A DNA stretch of 64,000 nt from Cytophagales bacterium (GTDB taxonomy: Bacteria > Bacteroidota > Bacteroidia > Cytophagales > Cyclobacteriaceae). The DNA lies in assembly GCA_033344775.1 (NCBI GenBank), contig JAWPMT010000005.1:1223501-1287500 (forward strand), given 5' to 3'. Positions 9,074-19,736 of this stretch are shown piece after piece. How positions within the stretch are numbered: the stretch's first letter is position 1; the number at the start of each line of letters is the position of its first letter. Position numbers and translations under genes: made by a program. The notes below the pieces were generated by a model. That model worked only from the letters and a program-made list of their open reading frames with translations. It had not been told where the DNA came from and ran no database searches.

Positions 9074-12000
9074 ATGTTTCGAATACTGATCTCGTGCTGT
9101 TTTTTGGCCCTTTCCTTTGCCAGTTTTACACAATCATTGGATCTAAAGTTTGAGCGATTTACCGTAGATGAAGGGCTGTCCCACAACAATGTAAAGACCA
9201 TCATGGTCGACCAGTACGGCTTTGTATGGTTGGGTACCGAAGATGGTGTGAATGTTTTCGATGGCTATTCTTTCCAAACCTACCGCAAAGACCCTTCTGA
9301 CTCCACGACTATTTCAGACAACTGGGCAAGGGCAATGGTCGAAGATAATAATGGCTATGTCTGGCTGGGCGCCATCAATGGCCTTAACAAATTTGACCCC
9401 AGGACCAAGCAATTTGAACGATATAAACATGATACGCAAAATCCAAGAACTTTACCCTATCCAGTTGTCAACGCCTTGATGGTAGACAGTAAAGGTCAAT
9501 TATGGATTGGAACCGAAGGTGGGATATGTGTGTATCAGGAAGAAACGGATGACTTTCTAAGATTAAACGACGATGTAAATAGGCCCGGATCGTTCAATGG
9601 AGGAGTGATCATTCAAATGACGGAAGATCAACAAGGCAGGATCTGGATAGCCACTGATAAGGGCTTATCAGTTACAGAGGATTGGGGGGCTTCTTTCAAA
9701 AACTATCAACCTGCCACCAACACAAAGAACCCGTTCCCTATCTTAGGAGACGATGTGAGAAGCATATACACTGATCAAAATAACAATCTCTGGGTTGGCT
9801 ATCTGGATAAAGGGCTTCAAATTGTAGACCTTAAGGACTGGAGTGAACGTCGCTTCGAACACCGCATGAATGACCCTTATAGTTTATCCAATAATTACGT
9901 AAAAGCTATACAGGAAACAGCTCCTGGAGAAGTTTGGATTGCCACCGACAAGGGGCTTAATCTTTATCAGAAAGATCGTTTTCAGGTTTTCGAAAATGAC
10001 CCTAATAATGAGTATAGCCTTGGCAGCGACATCATGAATAACCTGGTAGTCGACGAAAATCGCAATCTGTTCGTTGCTACAAGATTAGGGGGACTATCAA
10101 TGGCCTCACTGGAAAAGGAAAAATTTGCTTGGTACAAAAACGTCCCTGGTGACCTTAGTAGTCTTTCGAGTAATTACACAGCAGGATTTGCCGAAAGTCC
10201 TGACGGATCGTGGGCCGTAGCCACTGACGGGGGCGGGATCAATCTCTATGATGCTAAAACCAATTCATTTCGATCTTTACAAAACGACCCGCTTAATAAC
10301 AATACCATATCCACCAACAAGGTATTAGCGCTACTGTATGATGGAAATGATATTTTATGGACTGGTATGTGGGATGGTGGTGTCAACCGCATCGACCTTC
10401 GTACGGGAAGGATCAAAAAATACCGACATAATCCAAACGACAGGAGCAGTATTTCATCCGACAATATCTTCCATCTATTCAAGGACAGTAAAAATCAAAT
10501 ATGGGTGGGTACGTGGAGTACCGGCCTCAATAAATACAACCGCGAAACGGACGATTTCAGCCCTTTTTTTAACGAATGGGATGATGAGCACAGTGAAAAT
10601 ATCGGGACCATTAACCGGATGCAGGAAGACAGTGAAGGTACACTGTGGATTGGCAGTGAAGTTGATGGCCTGCTCATGTTCAATGAACGCCAAAACAAAG
10701 TCCGTTTGTACGAGGACAAGGATGCTACAGGTAAACTGATCCGTCACTACATCTATGGTTTACTCGTAGATTCTCAGGACCGGGTTTGGATCGGAACCGG
10801 AGCGACAGGACTGGTCCAACTGGACAAGGAAACCGGTAAATTCAATTACTTCACTCAGATGAATGGTTTACCGAACAATGGCGTCGTTGGAATCCTTGAA
10901 GAAAGCCCGGACGTAATTTGGCTGAGCACCAACAATGGTCTGAGCCGATTTAATATCAAAGAGAAAACCTTTAACAACTACGACAAAAGTGACGGACTCC
11001 AAAGCAATCAGTTCATGCCCAGGAATCACCTCCAGTTGTCGACTGGTGAAATGTTGTTTGGCGGCAATAATGGATTCAACCGATTCTTTCCGGAGAACAT
11101 CAAGAAAAACACGGCCAAGCCGAGGGTCCATCTGATGGACTTCAAACTATTTAACGAATCAATAGCCATTGGAAATGATGAGATACTGCAACAAAATATC
11201 CTGTTGACGGAAGCAATCACCCTGAACTATGACCAGAATTTCTTTTCCATAGATTTCGTGGGTCTGAATTACAAACACAGTGAGAAAAATCAATACCAAT
11301 ACATCCTGGAAGGGTTGGATGATGACTGGATAGATGCTGGCACGGAAAGAAAAGTCTCCTACACCAGTGTAGAACCAGGCTCCTACACATTCATGGTCAT
11401 GGCTTCCAATAACGACGGGGTTTGGAATGAAATGCCTCGTACATTGGAAATTAACATTCTCCCTCCTATTTGGGGCACCTGGTGGTTTAGGATACTCAGT
11501 ATTTTACTGCTTACCAGTTTGGGGGTTTGGCTCTACCGAAGAAGACTCAATCAACTTAAAAAGGATAAAGAATTACTTGAAACCAAGGTCGAGGAAGCAA
11601 CTCAACAAGTGCTCGAGCAAAATGAGCAATTGAAAGCGGAAAGTGAGCGCTTGCAAACGGCCATTAAGGAAACCAATTATGTCGTCAATCAAGCAGTGAA
11701 TTCTGGAAATTTTCAGGCCAGGATTGACATTAGTGACAAAAGTGGATCTTGGAAAGAATTGGGGATATCCATCAATACTTTGTTTGATACCATCGTACAA
11801 CCTTTCCATGCGATCAATGACATCATCGATCATGTATCCAAAGGTGACCTGACCAAACGATATACGAACGAAGCCAAAGGGGAAATCCTGGATCTGGCAA
11901 CGAACCTCAACTTTGCACTGGATAATCTGAGCAATCTTCTGTTCAATGTATCGACCAGAACCTCTGAGATTTATTCCTCGACCAAAGAAATGCTAACCTC

Positions 12001-12901
12001 CAGCGACGAAATGAGCATCAGTACCGGTGAAATCGCTACGGCAGTTGGACAGATCAGCCAGGGAGCCAGGGATCAGCTCACAAGAATTGACGAGTCTTCG
12101 GAATTGATTGAGAAAATCCTTAACACCTCAAAAAGCGTCGGTAGACAAGCCGAATCGATCAATGATAGCGCCGAAAAAGGCGTAGCAAAAAGTAAGACTG
12201 GTCATGACCTTATTCAACAAGTGAATGTAGGCATGAAGAACATTCTCGATCATTCGGAGGAGACCAATGTATCCATCATTGACCTCACGAAAAAAGCTCA
12301 GGACATCTCACGTGTTCTGAACATCATCAAAGAAATTGCTTCACAAACGAACCTACTGGCATTAAATGCAGCGATAGAGGCGGCACAGGCCGGTGAAGCC
12401 GGCAGAGGATTTAGCGTGGTAGCAGCTGAGATCCGAAAACTCGCTGTGGGCTCCAAGCAATCGGTGATTGAAATCGAATCTCTGATCTCTGAAGTCCAGG
12501 AAGGCACTTCAGCAACGGCCCAGCTTATCGACGTGATGGGCAAGAACATCAAGCTTTGTGAAGAAGCGGCTTCAGAGTCCATGGTGACATTTGAGAGCAT
12601 CACCCAGTATTACACCGATTCACTGGACAAATCTCAGGAGATCGTACAATCGACGCGAAAGCAAACCGATCGAGTAGGCGACGTATTCGAATCCATTGGT
12701 AATGTGGTGATCATCGCCGAAGAAACTGCCGCTGGTACCGAGCAAACCGCCTCTTCAGCTCACGAACTGTCCAGTGGCATGACCAATTTCTCTCAAAAGA
12801 GCCGTACCATTGCGGAAATCACCGAAGAACTATCTCAACAAATGGGGCAGTTCACACTTCCTGTTGATACTTCCTCTTCATCCGAGGAGATTTCTGAATG
12901 A
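9074..12901 (+). CDS. Two-component-type propeller / Y_Y_Y sensor fused to methyl-accepting signalling domain
   Basis: A 1275-residue membrane receptor. A signal peptide covers about residues 1-19. Residues 25-690 form repeats of the two-component propeller type, each with motifs such as [13 protein letters not shown] and [16 protein letters not shown] domain follows (about 715-795; [26 protein letters not shown]), then one transmembrane helix near 800-820, a coiled coil and a HAMP-like region (about 870-955). The C-terminus is a chemoreceptor signalling domain with the conserved hairpin [21 protein letters not shown] at about residues 1087-1107. Propeller sensors of this kind usually end in a histidine kinase or AraC output; here the output is that of a methyl-accepting protein. 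No CheA, CheW or other chemotaxis gene is in the window. Confidence 0.93.
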   Translation: MFRILISCCFLALSFASFTQSLDLKFERFTVDEGLSHNNVKTIMVDQYGFVWLGTEDGVNVFDGYSFQTYRKDPSDSTTISDNWARAMVEDNNGYVWLGAINGLNKFDPRTKQFERYKHDTQNPRTLPYPVVNALMVDSKGQLWIGTEGGICVYQEETDDFLRLNDDVNRPGSFNGGVIIQMTEDQQGRIWIATDKGLSVTEDWGASFKNYQPATNTKNPFPILGDDVRSIYTDQNNNLWVGYLDKGLQIVDLKDWSERRFEHRMNDPYSLSNNYVKAIQETAPGEVWIATDKGLNLYQKDRFQVFENDPNNEYSLGSDIMNNLVVDENRNLFVATRLGGLSMASLEKEKFAWYKNVPGDLSSLSSNYTAGFAESPDGSWAVATDGGGINLYDAKTNSFRSLQNDPLNNNTISTNKVLALLYDGNDILWTGMWDGGVNRIDLRTGRIKKYRHNPNDRSSISSDNIFHLFKDSKNQIWVGTWSTGLNKYNRETDDFSPFFNEWDDEHSENIGTINRMQEDSEGTLWIGSEVDGLLMFNERQNKVRLYEDKDATGKLIRHYIYGLLVDSQDRVWIGTGATGLVQLDKETGKFNYFTQMNGLPNNGVVGILEESPDVIWLSTNNGLSRFNIKEKTFNNYDKSDGLQSNQFMPRNHLQLSTGEMLFGGNNGFNRFFPENIKKNTAKPRVHLMDFKLFNESIAIGNDEILQQNILLTEAITLNYDQNFFSIDFVGLNYKHSEKNQYQYILEGLDDDWIDAGTERKVSYTSVEPGSYTFMVMASNNDGVWNEMPRTLEINILPPIWGTWWFRILSILLLTSLGVWLYRRRLNQLKKDKELLETKVEEATQQVLEQNEQLKAESERLQTAIKETNYVVNQAVNSGNFQARIDISDKSGSWKELGISINTLFDTIVQPFHAINDIIDHVSKGDLTKRYTNEAKGEILDLATNLNFALDNLSNLLFNVSTRTSEIYSSTKEMLTSSDEMSISTGEIATAVGQISQGARDQLTRIDESSELIEKILNTSKSVGRQAESINDSAEKGVAKSKTGHDLIQQVNVGMKNILDHSEETNVSIIDLTKKAQDISRVLNIIKEIASQTNLLALNAAIEAAQAGEAGRGFSVVAAEIRKLAVGSKQSVIEIESLISEVQEGTSATAQLIDVMGKNIKLCEEAASESMVTFESITQYYTDSLDKSQEIVQSTRKQTDRVGDVFESIGNVVIIAEETAAGTEQTASSAHELSSGMTNFSQKSRTIAEITEELSQQMGQFTLPVDTSSSSEEISE

Positions 12902-12971
12902 TCAGAGCTTCTTCTAAATATCGGCAGTTTAGCCAATGGTGTTAAACTTAAATCGATCACTTCAATCAAAA

Positions 12972-15392
12972 TCACTCTTTCCGCAAACCTTCCACCGGGT
13001 CTGCTTTTGCAGAACGTAGCGACTGAAAGGATACCGTAAAAAGCCCTAACAAGAGCACCATAAATCCGGGAATAAGGTAATACGCGTAGTTGATCGGCAG
13101 GCGATAAGCAAAGTCCGACATCCACTCCACGATCGCATAATCAGCTAAGGGAACAGCCACGATAAAAGCAATCCCAATAAGGACGATGTAATCTTTGGAA
13201 AACAACCACAGGATGGTCGCTACTTTGGCTCCCAGGACCTTGCGGATACTGATCTCCTTGGCTTTTTGGCTCGCGGTAAAGGCAGACAGCCCAATCAATC
13301 CCAATAACGAGATGATGACAGATAAAAAAGACAGCAGTGAAATCAAACGTTGTTGCGTCTGATCCGCTTCATATTGCTCGTGATAAAGATCATCAAGAAA
13401 TCGGTAGCTGTAAGGCCGCTCCGGAGCGAAACGGGTCCATACTTCCTGCACATATTGTAAGGTTTCTTGCATCTGATCACTTTGGATCTTCACGTAAAAT
13501 GTACCCCCTCTTCCCCTATCCAGGACCATAAACAAAGGCGTAATGGAATTATGCAAGGATTCATAATTGAAGTCTTTAAACACCCCCACGACTTTGAACT
13601 CACGGTCTCCATGGAAGAATTTGATTTTGCGGCCAATCACCCGATCTTCCCAACCATAGGCTTTCACAGCCGCTTCATTGACCAGGTAAGAATTGAAATA
13701 TTCATTTTCAGAATCTTCCAGAAAAGCACGACCCTCAATGATCTCAATGTCCATCAGGTCAAGGTAATTTTTACCAACATAAAGGCTCCTCGAATTTTGC
13801 TGAAACATCCCGGAATCTTTTTCGATCATCATGACTTGACTGTAAACGACTCCCCCAGGCACCCCATAAGAATTAGAAGTTCCGAGGATGTTGGGATCTT
13901 TCATTAACTCACGCGAAATCGTCTCCATTCGAGTTTCTGTTAGTGAATCTTGTACCTGGATCAACATCGTTCGTTCGGTATTGAATCCCAGGTCTTTGTT
14001 TTGCATGTACTTGACTTGTGCATCCATCAATAAGGTGCAGATGATCACAAACAAGGAAATCACAAACTGAAACACAATCAGGACCTTTCTCAACAGTGTA
14101 CTTGATTTGTCTCCAGTGAACGTGCCCTTCAATGCGGCAACCACGGGAACAGAGGGAATGTATAAGGCCGGATAAATACCTGATAGTAATCCAATCACCA
14201 ACATGATCAGGAGATTTCCTAAAACCAATACCGGATTCTCAAGATAGTTGATGTGCAAGTCCACCCCTATGATCGACTGAAAGGTTGTGAATTCCAACAG
14301 AAAATAAGTGAGCAAATTGGCTATGACCATACCCAATGCACTCATCACCAGTGCTTCCAGGATGACACTAAAGAACAGTTTTCTTCGGGAATTTCCAAGC
14401 ACTTTGCGAATGCCCATCTCGCCAGTTCGCGTTGCCGATCGTGCGGTAGCGAGGTTCATGTAATTGATACAGGCCAGCATAATGATGAATAACCCGATCG
14501 CCGCAAAGGTGTAAACATATCCGAGATTACCGGTAGGAAGATCTCTGTTCAATTCAGCATGAAAATGAATACGGTCCAGGCGCTGCAACATGGGTTCTAC
14601 CCGACCGTCAATTCGCTCACCGAAGATGCGAAAAGTTTTGTCATATATGGCCGGAAAGTTGTCATAGAATTGCTGTACGTTGTAGTCTTCAGGCATCAGT
14701 AAATAGGTATAGGCACTGGGATTCCAGTAGACTTCTGACGCTCGTTCAGGATTACCATCCTGCCCCCAGCCTACGCCTGGTAACTGCGACAGTAATACTT
14801 CATATTTTAAGTGGGTATTGGAAGGTAAGTCCGAAATAACCGCTGTGACTTCCCTGGTACCGAACCGATCTACCTCAATGAGCTTACCCAACGCTGGCTC
14901 ATCCCCAAAGAATTTCTCCTTTACTTTTTGGGTCAAAACTGCTTTGCCAGGTCCGACCAGTGCACTGGCTGGGTTACCTTCCAAAAACTCGTGATCAAAC
15001 AATTGAAAAACCGTACTATCCGTGAGAAAAACATCTTCTTCGTAAAACTGCTTGTTCACGCCCTGTGGGTCGTAGGAAATCAAAACCTGATTGGTTCTCA
15101 GAAACCTGGCATACGATTCAACTTCAGGGAGGTCCGCCTTAAAAATGGGTGCTAATTGTCTGGAGGTTTGTGCGATATTGAAATCCGCGCCTTGTGCCAT
15201 CATGTGATTGGTGTAGCGATAGATGCGGTCATATTTGGCGAAATGTTTGTCGTAACTGAACTCATGTTGCAGGTACAACATCAGGATGATCCCTACAGCT
15301 ATACCCAGCGTAAGACCTAACATGTTGAGGATAGAATAAACCTTATCCTTTTTAAAAAGTCGGATGGCAAAAATGAGATGATTCCTAAGCAT
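12972..15392 (-). CDS. MacB-like ABC transporter permease (duplicated FtsX/MacB-PCD)
   Basis: An 806-residue permease with two halves, each a MacB periplasmic core domain plus FtsX-like helices. The start is typical (NHLIFAIRLFKKDKVYSILN, then LGLTLGIAVGIILMLYL), the middle membrane block is near residues 280-450, and the final block ends KADPVEGLRKE. Such proteins in Bacteroidota are part of tripartite or lipoprotein-type exporters; no ATPase is encoded nearby. It lies about 100 bases downstream of a LytTR regulator and sensor kinase on the same strand, so it is a plausible target or partner of that pair. Confidence 0.9.
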   Translation of the reverse strand: MLRNHLIFAIRLFKKDKVYSILNMLGLTLGIAVGIILMLYLQHEFSYDKHFAKYDRIYRYTNHMMAQGADFNIAQTSRQLAPIFKADLPEVESYARFLRTNQVLISYDPQGVNKQFYEEDVFLTDSTVFQLFDHEFLEGNPASALVGPGKAVLTQKVKEKFFGDEPALGKLIEVDRFGTREVTAVISDLPSNTHLKYEVLLSQLPGVGWGQDGNPERASEVYWNPSAYTYLLMPEDYNVQQFYDNFPAIYDKTFRIFGERIDGRVEPMLQRLDRIHFHAELNRDLPTGNLGYVYTFAAIGLFIIMLACINYMNLATARSATRTGEMGIRKVLGNSRRKLFFSVILEALVMSALGMVIANLLTYFLLEFTTFQSIIGVDLHINYLENPVLVLGNLLIMLVIGLLSGIYPALYIPSVPVVAALKGTFTGDKSSTLLRKVLIVFQFVISLFVIICTLLMDAQVKYMQNKDLGFNTERTMLIQVQDSLTETRMETISRELMKDPNILGTSNSYGVPGGVVYSQVMMIEKDSGMFQQNSRSLYVGKNYLDLMDIEIIEGRAFLEDSENEYFNSYLVNEAAVKAYGWEDRVIGRKIKFFHGDREFKVVGVFKDFNYESLHNSITPLFMVLDRGRGGTFYVKIQSDQMQETLQYVQEVWTRFAPERPYSYRFLDDLYHEQYEADQTQQRLISLLSFLSVIISLLGLIGLSAFTASQKAKEISIRKVLGAKVATILWLFSKDYIVLIGIAFIVAVPLADYAIVEWMSDFAYRLPINYAYYLIPGFMVLLLGLFTVSFQSLRSAKADPVEGLRKE

Positions 15393-15489
15393 GCGTTTTG
15401 ATCAAGATAGTACAGAACCAAATTACGGGCATCACTTTAAGCTCGTTGAGCTTATGCAGCCAATGGCATCAACCCTGCAGTGAATTGCA

Positions 15490-16257
15490 CTATTCCACCC
15501 AGTCCCGAACTTCATTCAGTTTAGATCGACTGATTTTGGCCTGATGATCTTGGGCCAGTTCTAATGCGTAATTACCAGCCGAGCGTTTGGTGAGTGCCTG
15601 AACAAAGTGCTTATTGACAATATAGGATTTGTGCGTACGCATGAACTGATCCTCTATCAATTGATCCTCCAGATGCTTCATGGTTTCACGAACTAAATAG
15701 AATCGTTCGTGTGTATGGATTTTAACATAATAATCGTAGGCCTCAAAGCAAATGATCTCTGACTTGGGAATAAAATGCACTTTCCCATCTATTTTGATGA
15801 CCATTCGCTGTTCATCCTGATGACGAATGTCAGGTGTATGGTCTGTCGGACGGTCGTGGGTTTTGATCAGCGAGCTGAAATCCACTGCATTTTTCGCCCT
15901 CACTTTTTCTACCGCTTTTTGGATGGCCTGATCGAATCGCTCATCGGTGAATGGCTTGAGTAAATAATCAATGGCATTGAGTTCAAAAGCCTTAATTGCA
16001 AACTCATCGTGCGCCGTGATAAAAATAACATTAGGGAGTGGCTTTTCTAGACTGGTCAGCACTTCAATGCCATTTACTTTGGGCATTTGAATGTCGAGCA
16101 GTACCAACTCTGGCTGTAGTTGGCGGATGCTGTCAATGGCTGCTATCCCATTGCGACAAGTCCCGACTACCTCCAGTTGATCATACTTCGCACACATGAA
16201 ATTCAACCCTTCAAGAGCTGCGTATTCATCATCCACCAACAAGCACTTTATCTTCAT
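15490..16257 (-). CDS. LytTR-family response regulator
   Basis: A 255-residue regulator. The receiver domain (residues 1-120) has the acidic pair in VDDEY, the phospho-acceptor Asp in LVLLDIQMPKVNG, the Thr in FITAHDE and the Lys in LLKPF. The C-terminal LytTR DNA-binding domain covers about 150-255 (KIDGKVHFIPKSEIICFEA; FMRTHKSYIVNK). Its start overlaps the stop of the kinase gene by four bases (ATGA), a sign of translational coupling. Confidence 0.95.
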   Translation of the reverse strand: MKIKCLLVDDEYAALEGLNFMCAKYDQLEVVGTCRNGIAAIDSIRQLQPELVLLDIQMPKVNGIEVLTSLEKPLPNVIFITAHDEFAIKAFELNAIDYLLKPFTDERFDQAIQKAVEKVRAKNAVDFSSLIKTHDRPTDHTPDIRHQDEQRMVIKIDGKVHFIPKSEIICFEAYDYYVKIHTHERFYLVRETMKHLEDQLIEDQFMRTHKSYIVNKHFVQALTKRSAGNYALELAQDHQAKISRSKLNEVRDWVE

Positions 16258-17288
16258 GATTTCAGCGGTATACTGATCTTAAAAACCACTCCGGATTGTC
16301 CATTCAGACTTTGGAATTGAAAATCTGTTCCGTAAAACCTCCGGAGGCGATGAACAATATTAGGTAATCCCACATTGCTATTAACATAATTTATATTGGA
16401 ATGATCCAGCTGTGAATTATATACAGACAAGACCAAATAATGGTCGTTTGTTTTACCTTCAATGCGCAACTCCATTTCCTCAAACTGGTGATGCATGCCG
16501 TGTTTAAATGCATTCTCAACCAAAGGCTGCAGGATCAATCTGGGAACCTTTACCCGCATCAATTCTTCGGGAAAATCCATGCTCAGGTTGAAGTGTTCAC
16601 CAAATCGGCTTTTTTCAATGAGTAGGTACTTATTGAGCAGTTCAAGTTCTTCCTCAATCGTGATTTGCAGGTCTTCTTTTTTACTCAGGTTAAGTCTTAG
16701 CAAATCCGTCAACGCCGCAATCATGTTCACTGCCTCACTATTTTTTTCCATCCGTATCTTCATGGAAATCCCATTCATGGCGTTGAACAAGAAGTGCGGA
16801 CTCATCTCCTGATTCAGCGCTTTCAAGTCTACTTTCTCCAATTCTTTTTCCATCTCCTGCCTGGCTTCTGCAAGATTTTCCCCTTTCAATTGCGACCGAA
16901 TCCAGGCAAAAAGGATCAGATATACCGAAAACCAGATAAAGCCATCAAGGACAAGCGAATAATGATCACTCAGATATAGGTGAAAGGCCTTTAAAGAATA
17001 AGATTCTGGTAAACGGAAAAATCGCGTTAGTAGCACTTCAAAGCACCCTGTCAGGATCCAGTGAGCAACTGAAAATATCACTGCAGCGATGAATACCTTC
17101 AACCCTAACAAGATCCGATCTCTGAGATGAAACGCCAGGCTACTCAAAACCAATAGGGACAAACAAGCAGCAATTGGCCATTGAAGCCAACTCACCTCTG
17201 TATTGTAAAGTCGCAACAACATGCACATGCTCAGGAGTCCCAGAAAATTCCAGGCATAGAAGTTTTTGATGTACGAACTGATCTGCAA
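16254..17288 (-). CDS. LytS-type sensor histidine kinase
   Basis: A 344-residue kinase beginning at a TTG (17288), the only start after an in-frame TAG. About four transmembrane helices occupy residues 10-150, followed by a short coiled coil and a His_kinase domain: phospho-acceptor His in LNQEMSPHFLFNAMNGI, the N box in LVENAFKHGMHH and the glycine loop near VGLPNIVHRL. There is no large periplasmic sensor domain. It pairs with the LytTR regulator that overlaps its 3' end. Confidence 0.92.
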   Translation of the reverse strand: MQISSYIKNFYAWNFLGLLSMCMLLRLYNTEVSWLQWPIAACLSLLVLSSLAFHLRDRILLGLKVFIAAVIFSVAHWILTGCFEVLLTRFFRLPESYSLKAFHLYLSDHYSLVLDGFIWFSVYLILFAWIRSQLKGENLAEARQEMEKELEKVDLKALNQEMSPHFLFNAMNGISMKIRMEKNSEAVNMIAALTDLLRLNLSKKEDLQITIEEELELLNKYLLIEKSRFGEHFNLSMDFPEELMRVKVPRLILQPLVENAFKHGMHHQFEEMELRIEGKTNDHYLVLSVYNSQLDHSNINYVNSNVGLPNIVHRLRRFYGTDFQFQSLNGQSGVVFKISIPLKS

Positions 17289-17615
17289 TGCGGTCTGGGT
17301 TTGTACGCACTATATTACCACAAATCAGCTGACCAGTGGACTTCACGGTCTGTTCAGGCTCATTTTTATTAAAAGAATTTTTTATTGCCTTAACAAGTAA
17401 AACAGCACACCAATCACTACATCGACCCTTATTGCGAAAAACTGCTCATACGTCACTGTAACAAAGAATAAAACATTACAGTAAGTACAATAGGTTATAT
17501 TTTGTTATAGGACAATTTCATTACATTCAACTCTTTCAGTTCTTTATTGTAAATTTTTATTCTTCATGAGTATTCGTATATTTCACTCAGAATTAACTTA
17601 AATCGTCAATTGAAC
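17289..17615. other. Intergenic region between divergent kinase and RiPP precursor
   Basis: This 327-base AT-rich gap must contain divergent promoters for the kinase operon and for the precursor peptide. I found no gene, no exact Bacteroidota -7 box (TAnnTTTG) and no strong hairpin; the closest matches to the box are around 17495-17506 and 17577-17584. Confidence 0.5.
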
Positions 17616-17834
17616 ATGAAAAAAAGTAAATTGTTAAAAGAGTTCGAAAAGTTCCAAAAGAACGAAAGCGTACAAGCTGAGGAACTTGCAAAAATCAGTG
17701 GTGGTACTTGTATCTTCTACTGCTCACACTCACAGCATGATTGCGATAGAGATGACTATACTTTGACCAACGTTGGTGGCAAGTATCAGGACATTGATCA
17801 CAAAGAAGTGCCTGTAGAAGACGAGGCGTCTTAA
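17616..17834 (+). CDS. RiPP precursor peptide with double-glycine leader (grasp-with-spasm type)
   Basis: From the ATG at 17616 the peptide is 72 residues (a TTG two codons upstream is a less likely start). Residues 1-30 look like a leader: a lysine/glutamate-rich helix followed by EELAKISGG, the double-glycine site cut by C39 peptidases. The 42-residue core has three cysteines (32, 36, 43), many Asp and Glu, and Thr, Ser, Lys and Tyr, so it offers both acid and hydroxyl/amine groups for ATP-grasp-made ester or amide links. A second GG at 54-55 is a possible alternative cut. The gene is followed by two hairpins, then by the oxidase, exporter and maturase genes on the same strand. The final product is unknown. 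Confidence 0.85.
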   Translation: MKKSKLLKEFEKFQKNESVQAEELAKISGGTCIFYCSHSQHDCDRDDYTLTNVGGKYQDIDHKEVPVEDEAS

Positions 17835-17851
17835 GTAATACCATTACTTAA
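17831..17851 (+). repeat. Perfect 9-bp hairpin overlapping the precursor stop codon
   Basis: TTAAGTAAT and ATTACTTAA form a perfect stem around a three-base loop, and the stop codon of the precursor lies within the left arm. It may stabilise the precursor mRNA 3' end. Confidence 0.6.
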
Positions 17852-17858
17852 AGTCAAA

Positions 17859-17902
17859 AATAAGGCCGTGATAGTAGCTATTGCTATTGTGACGGCCTTA
17901 TT
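17859..17902 (+). terminator. Hairpin, probable attenuator or partial terminator after the RiPP precursor
   Basis: An 11-bp perfect stem AATAAGGCCGT/ACGGCCTTATT with a 22-base loop lies 25 bases after the precursor stop. There is no long U-tract, so partial read-through into the processing genes is expected. Such an arrangement would give more precursor than enzyme transcript. Confidence 0.6.
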
Positions 17903-18080
17903 GCTAAAGCAAAAGCATTCAACCTAAAACTATCTTTCACGAAGCACATCAATTATTGGTGACGATTGAGAAGTCCCTAAAAGCGAGCGCTCAAAACATT
18001 AATGTATCCCACTTTGAACAGTACTTTGAGTAAATCTCAAGCTAGTAGGTTTTTCACCTGATCCATTTTTTATTTGTTGT

Positions 18081-19673
18081 ATGCCATCAAAGGATCTAGC
18101 CCTCACCTCACTTATACAAGTCTCCTCTAACATTTTCCAGCAAGCTAAACACCAGCTGCCTCCGGGGTTCATTGAACAGGAGCTTAAAAAGAGTCCGTAC
18201 TTTCCTAGTTTGCAGTCATTGGCCACACTGTTAAATGACAGCCATATCGAAAACTTATTACTGAATATCGATGGCAGTCATTTGTCGGAAATGAGATTTC
18301 CCTGCGTGACAAAGATCACCAGAGCCGGCCATGAGGAATATGTAATCATCGAATCAATCCAACAAGGTCAGGTGCAGCTTCATCAGTGGAATAAAACCCT
18401 GGGACTGCAGGCGTTTCAAAACATCTGGCAGGAAAGCACACTGCTGATTTACGATACTACCCAAAACCGACTTCCGGAATCACTTGCCCCATATCTGTCA
18501 CAAAAGCGACTTAACACCGCTGTAAGCGTGACATTAATTGTCACCCTCATCGTCACGGTCCTTTGGAAGCTGGTTCAGGCCCAGCAATTGGAACAACTTC
18601 CGATTGCTCTGGCTTACCTTTTGCTATCTGGTACCGGATTATGGATCTCTCATTTGATTGTACTGAAGTCACGCGGGCATACCAGCGACGCACTGAGTCG
18701 ATTTTGCTATGTAAAAAAGGCAGATGGATGCGACATGATCTTAAGGTCTTCTTTGGCTTATCTCCTTCCTGGCGTATCGTGGGCATCTATTGGCATGACC
18801 TTCTTTTCCGGTGCAATGCTATATTTCTTTATATCCCCACTGCCTGATCCTTCCGTTTTGGGTTTTACTTATCTGCTTACTTTACCTGGTGTGGTATTGG
18901 CGCTGATTATACAGCAGGTCTTATCTGAGTTGTGGTGTAAATTATGTTTAGCCATTCACGCCCTTTTGGTCGGTGGCATCATACTAGGTCTATCGTGGCA
19001 CGATGGATGGTTTTGGCCAGATATTACGGGATTCACCTACCTGGTATTGGCCATGCTACTCGGCTGGGTGGGCTGGCAGCTCTACCGCCAATACCTGGAT
19101 CATCAATCCGATGGTAAAATGGCTGCTCAAGACCTGAAAACTGCCAAATTTCATCCTCAGACTGTCAGCTGCCATTTTTCAGAGTCCGCATCGCTACCAT
19201 TTCCAATGAACCTGGCTTTGACATTGGGGGAGGAAGATGCTCGTATATCAATCTTACTCATTACAAATCCTGTTTGCCCCAATTGCGCAGCAGCCCATCA
19301 TCATATCCATGAACTAATGGAGCAATCCGACGAAGTAAGCCTGAATATCCTTTTTCATACTTACGAGGATGAGCCAGATACAGTCGAACTGGTTCAATGC
19401 TTTCACCAACTGTACTTAAAGGATCACGAACTGTTCTTGTCGGGATTAAAAGATTGGTACGAAGACGTGGATCAACCCCGCAATAGATGGATCAAAAAGT
19501 ATAGTGAGCATTTGCAAGACACGGATGAAAAGAGTGAGCAACTACCATTGATCAGTTCCGATGCCGTAGGTCACGTACCTGCCGTCTATTTGAATGGAGC
19601 CATGCTACCTGAATTTTATGAAACCCGAGACATTTTCCATCTATTGCCACAGCTTCGACATCCTTTGACCTAA
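18081..19673 (+). CDS. Vitamin K epoxide reductase-thioredoxin fusion with degenerate C39-like N-terminus
   Basis: A 530-residue membrane protein. Residues 1-135 resemble a C39 peptidase fold (LPPGFIEQELKKSPYFPSLQSLATLLND) but without a catalytic cysteine near the start. A VKOR domain with four to five helices follows (about 150-345), with the loop cysteines in RFCYVKKADGCD and the active-site CxxC in LWCKLCLAIHA. A thioredoxin-like domain (about 360-525) carries CPNC. VKOR-thioredoxin fusions form disulfides with a quinone as oxidant. Position next to a three-cysteine precursor suggests it oxidises the exported peptide or its exporter, but that is inference. Confidence 0.88.
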   Translation: MPSKDLALTSLIQVSSNIFQQAKHQLPPGFIEQELKKSPYFPSLQSLATLLNDSHIENLLLNIDGSHLSEMRFPCVTKITRAGHEEYVIIESIQQGQVQLHQWNKTLGLQAFQNIWQESTLLIYDTTQNRLPESLAPYLSQKRLNTAVSVTLIVTLIVTVLWKLVQAQQLEQLPIALAYLLLSGTGLWISHLIVLKSRGHTSDALSRFCYVKKADGCDMILRSSLAYLLPGVSWASIGMTFFSGAMLYFFISPLPDPSVLGFTYLLTLPGVVLALIIQQVLSELWCKLCLAIHALLVGGIILGLSWHDGWFWPDITGFTYLVLAMLLGWVGWQLYRQYLDHQSDGKMAAQDLKTAKFHPQTVSCHFSESASLPFPMNLALTLGEEDARISILLITNPVCPNCAAAHHHIHELMEQSDEVSLNILFHTYEDEPDTVELVQCFHQLYLKDHELFLSGLKDWYEDVDQPRNRWIKKYSEHLQDTDEKSEQLPLISSDAVGHVPAVYLNGAMLPEFYETRDIFHLLPQLRHPLT

Positions 19674-19736
19674 TGAAATTAGCAGTAACCTAAAGCCATT
19701 ATATTTGAAAAATGAACCTCATTAACCAGCATCTTC

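Noticed and set aside
17400-17615. Bacteroidota -7 promoter box upstream of the RiPP precursor
   Set aside because: Only near matches to TAnnTTTG were found, with wrong last base or spacing, so no promoter is annotated.
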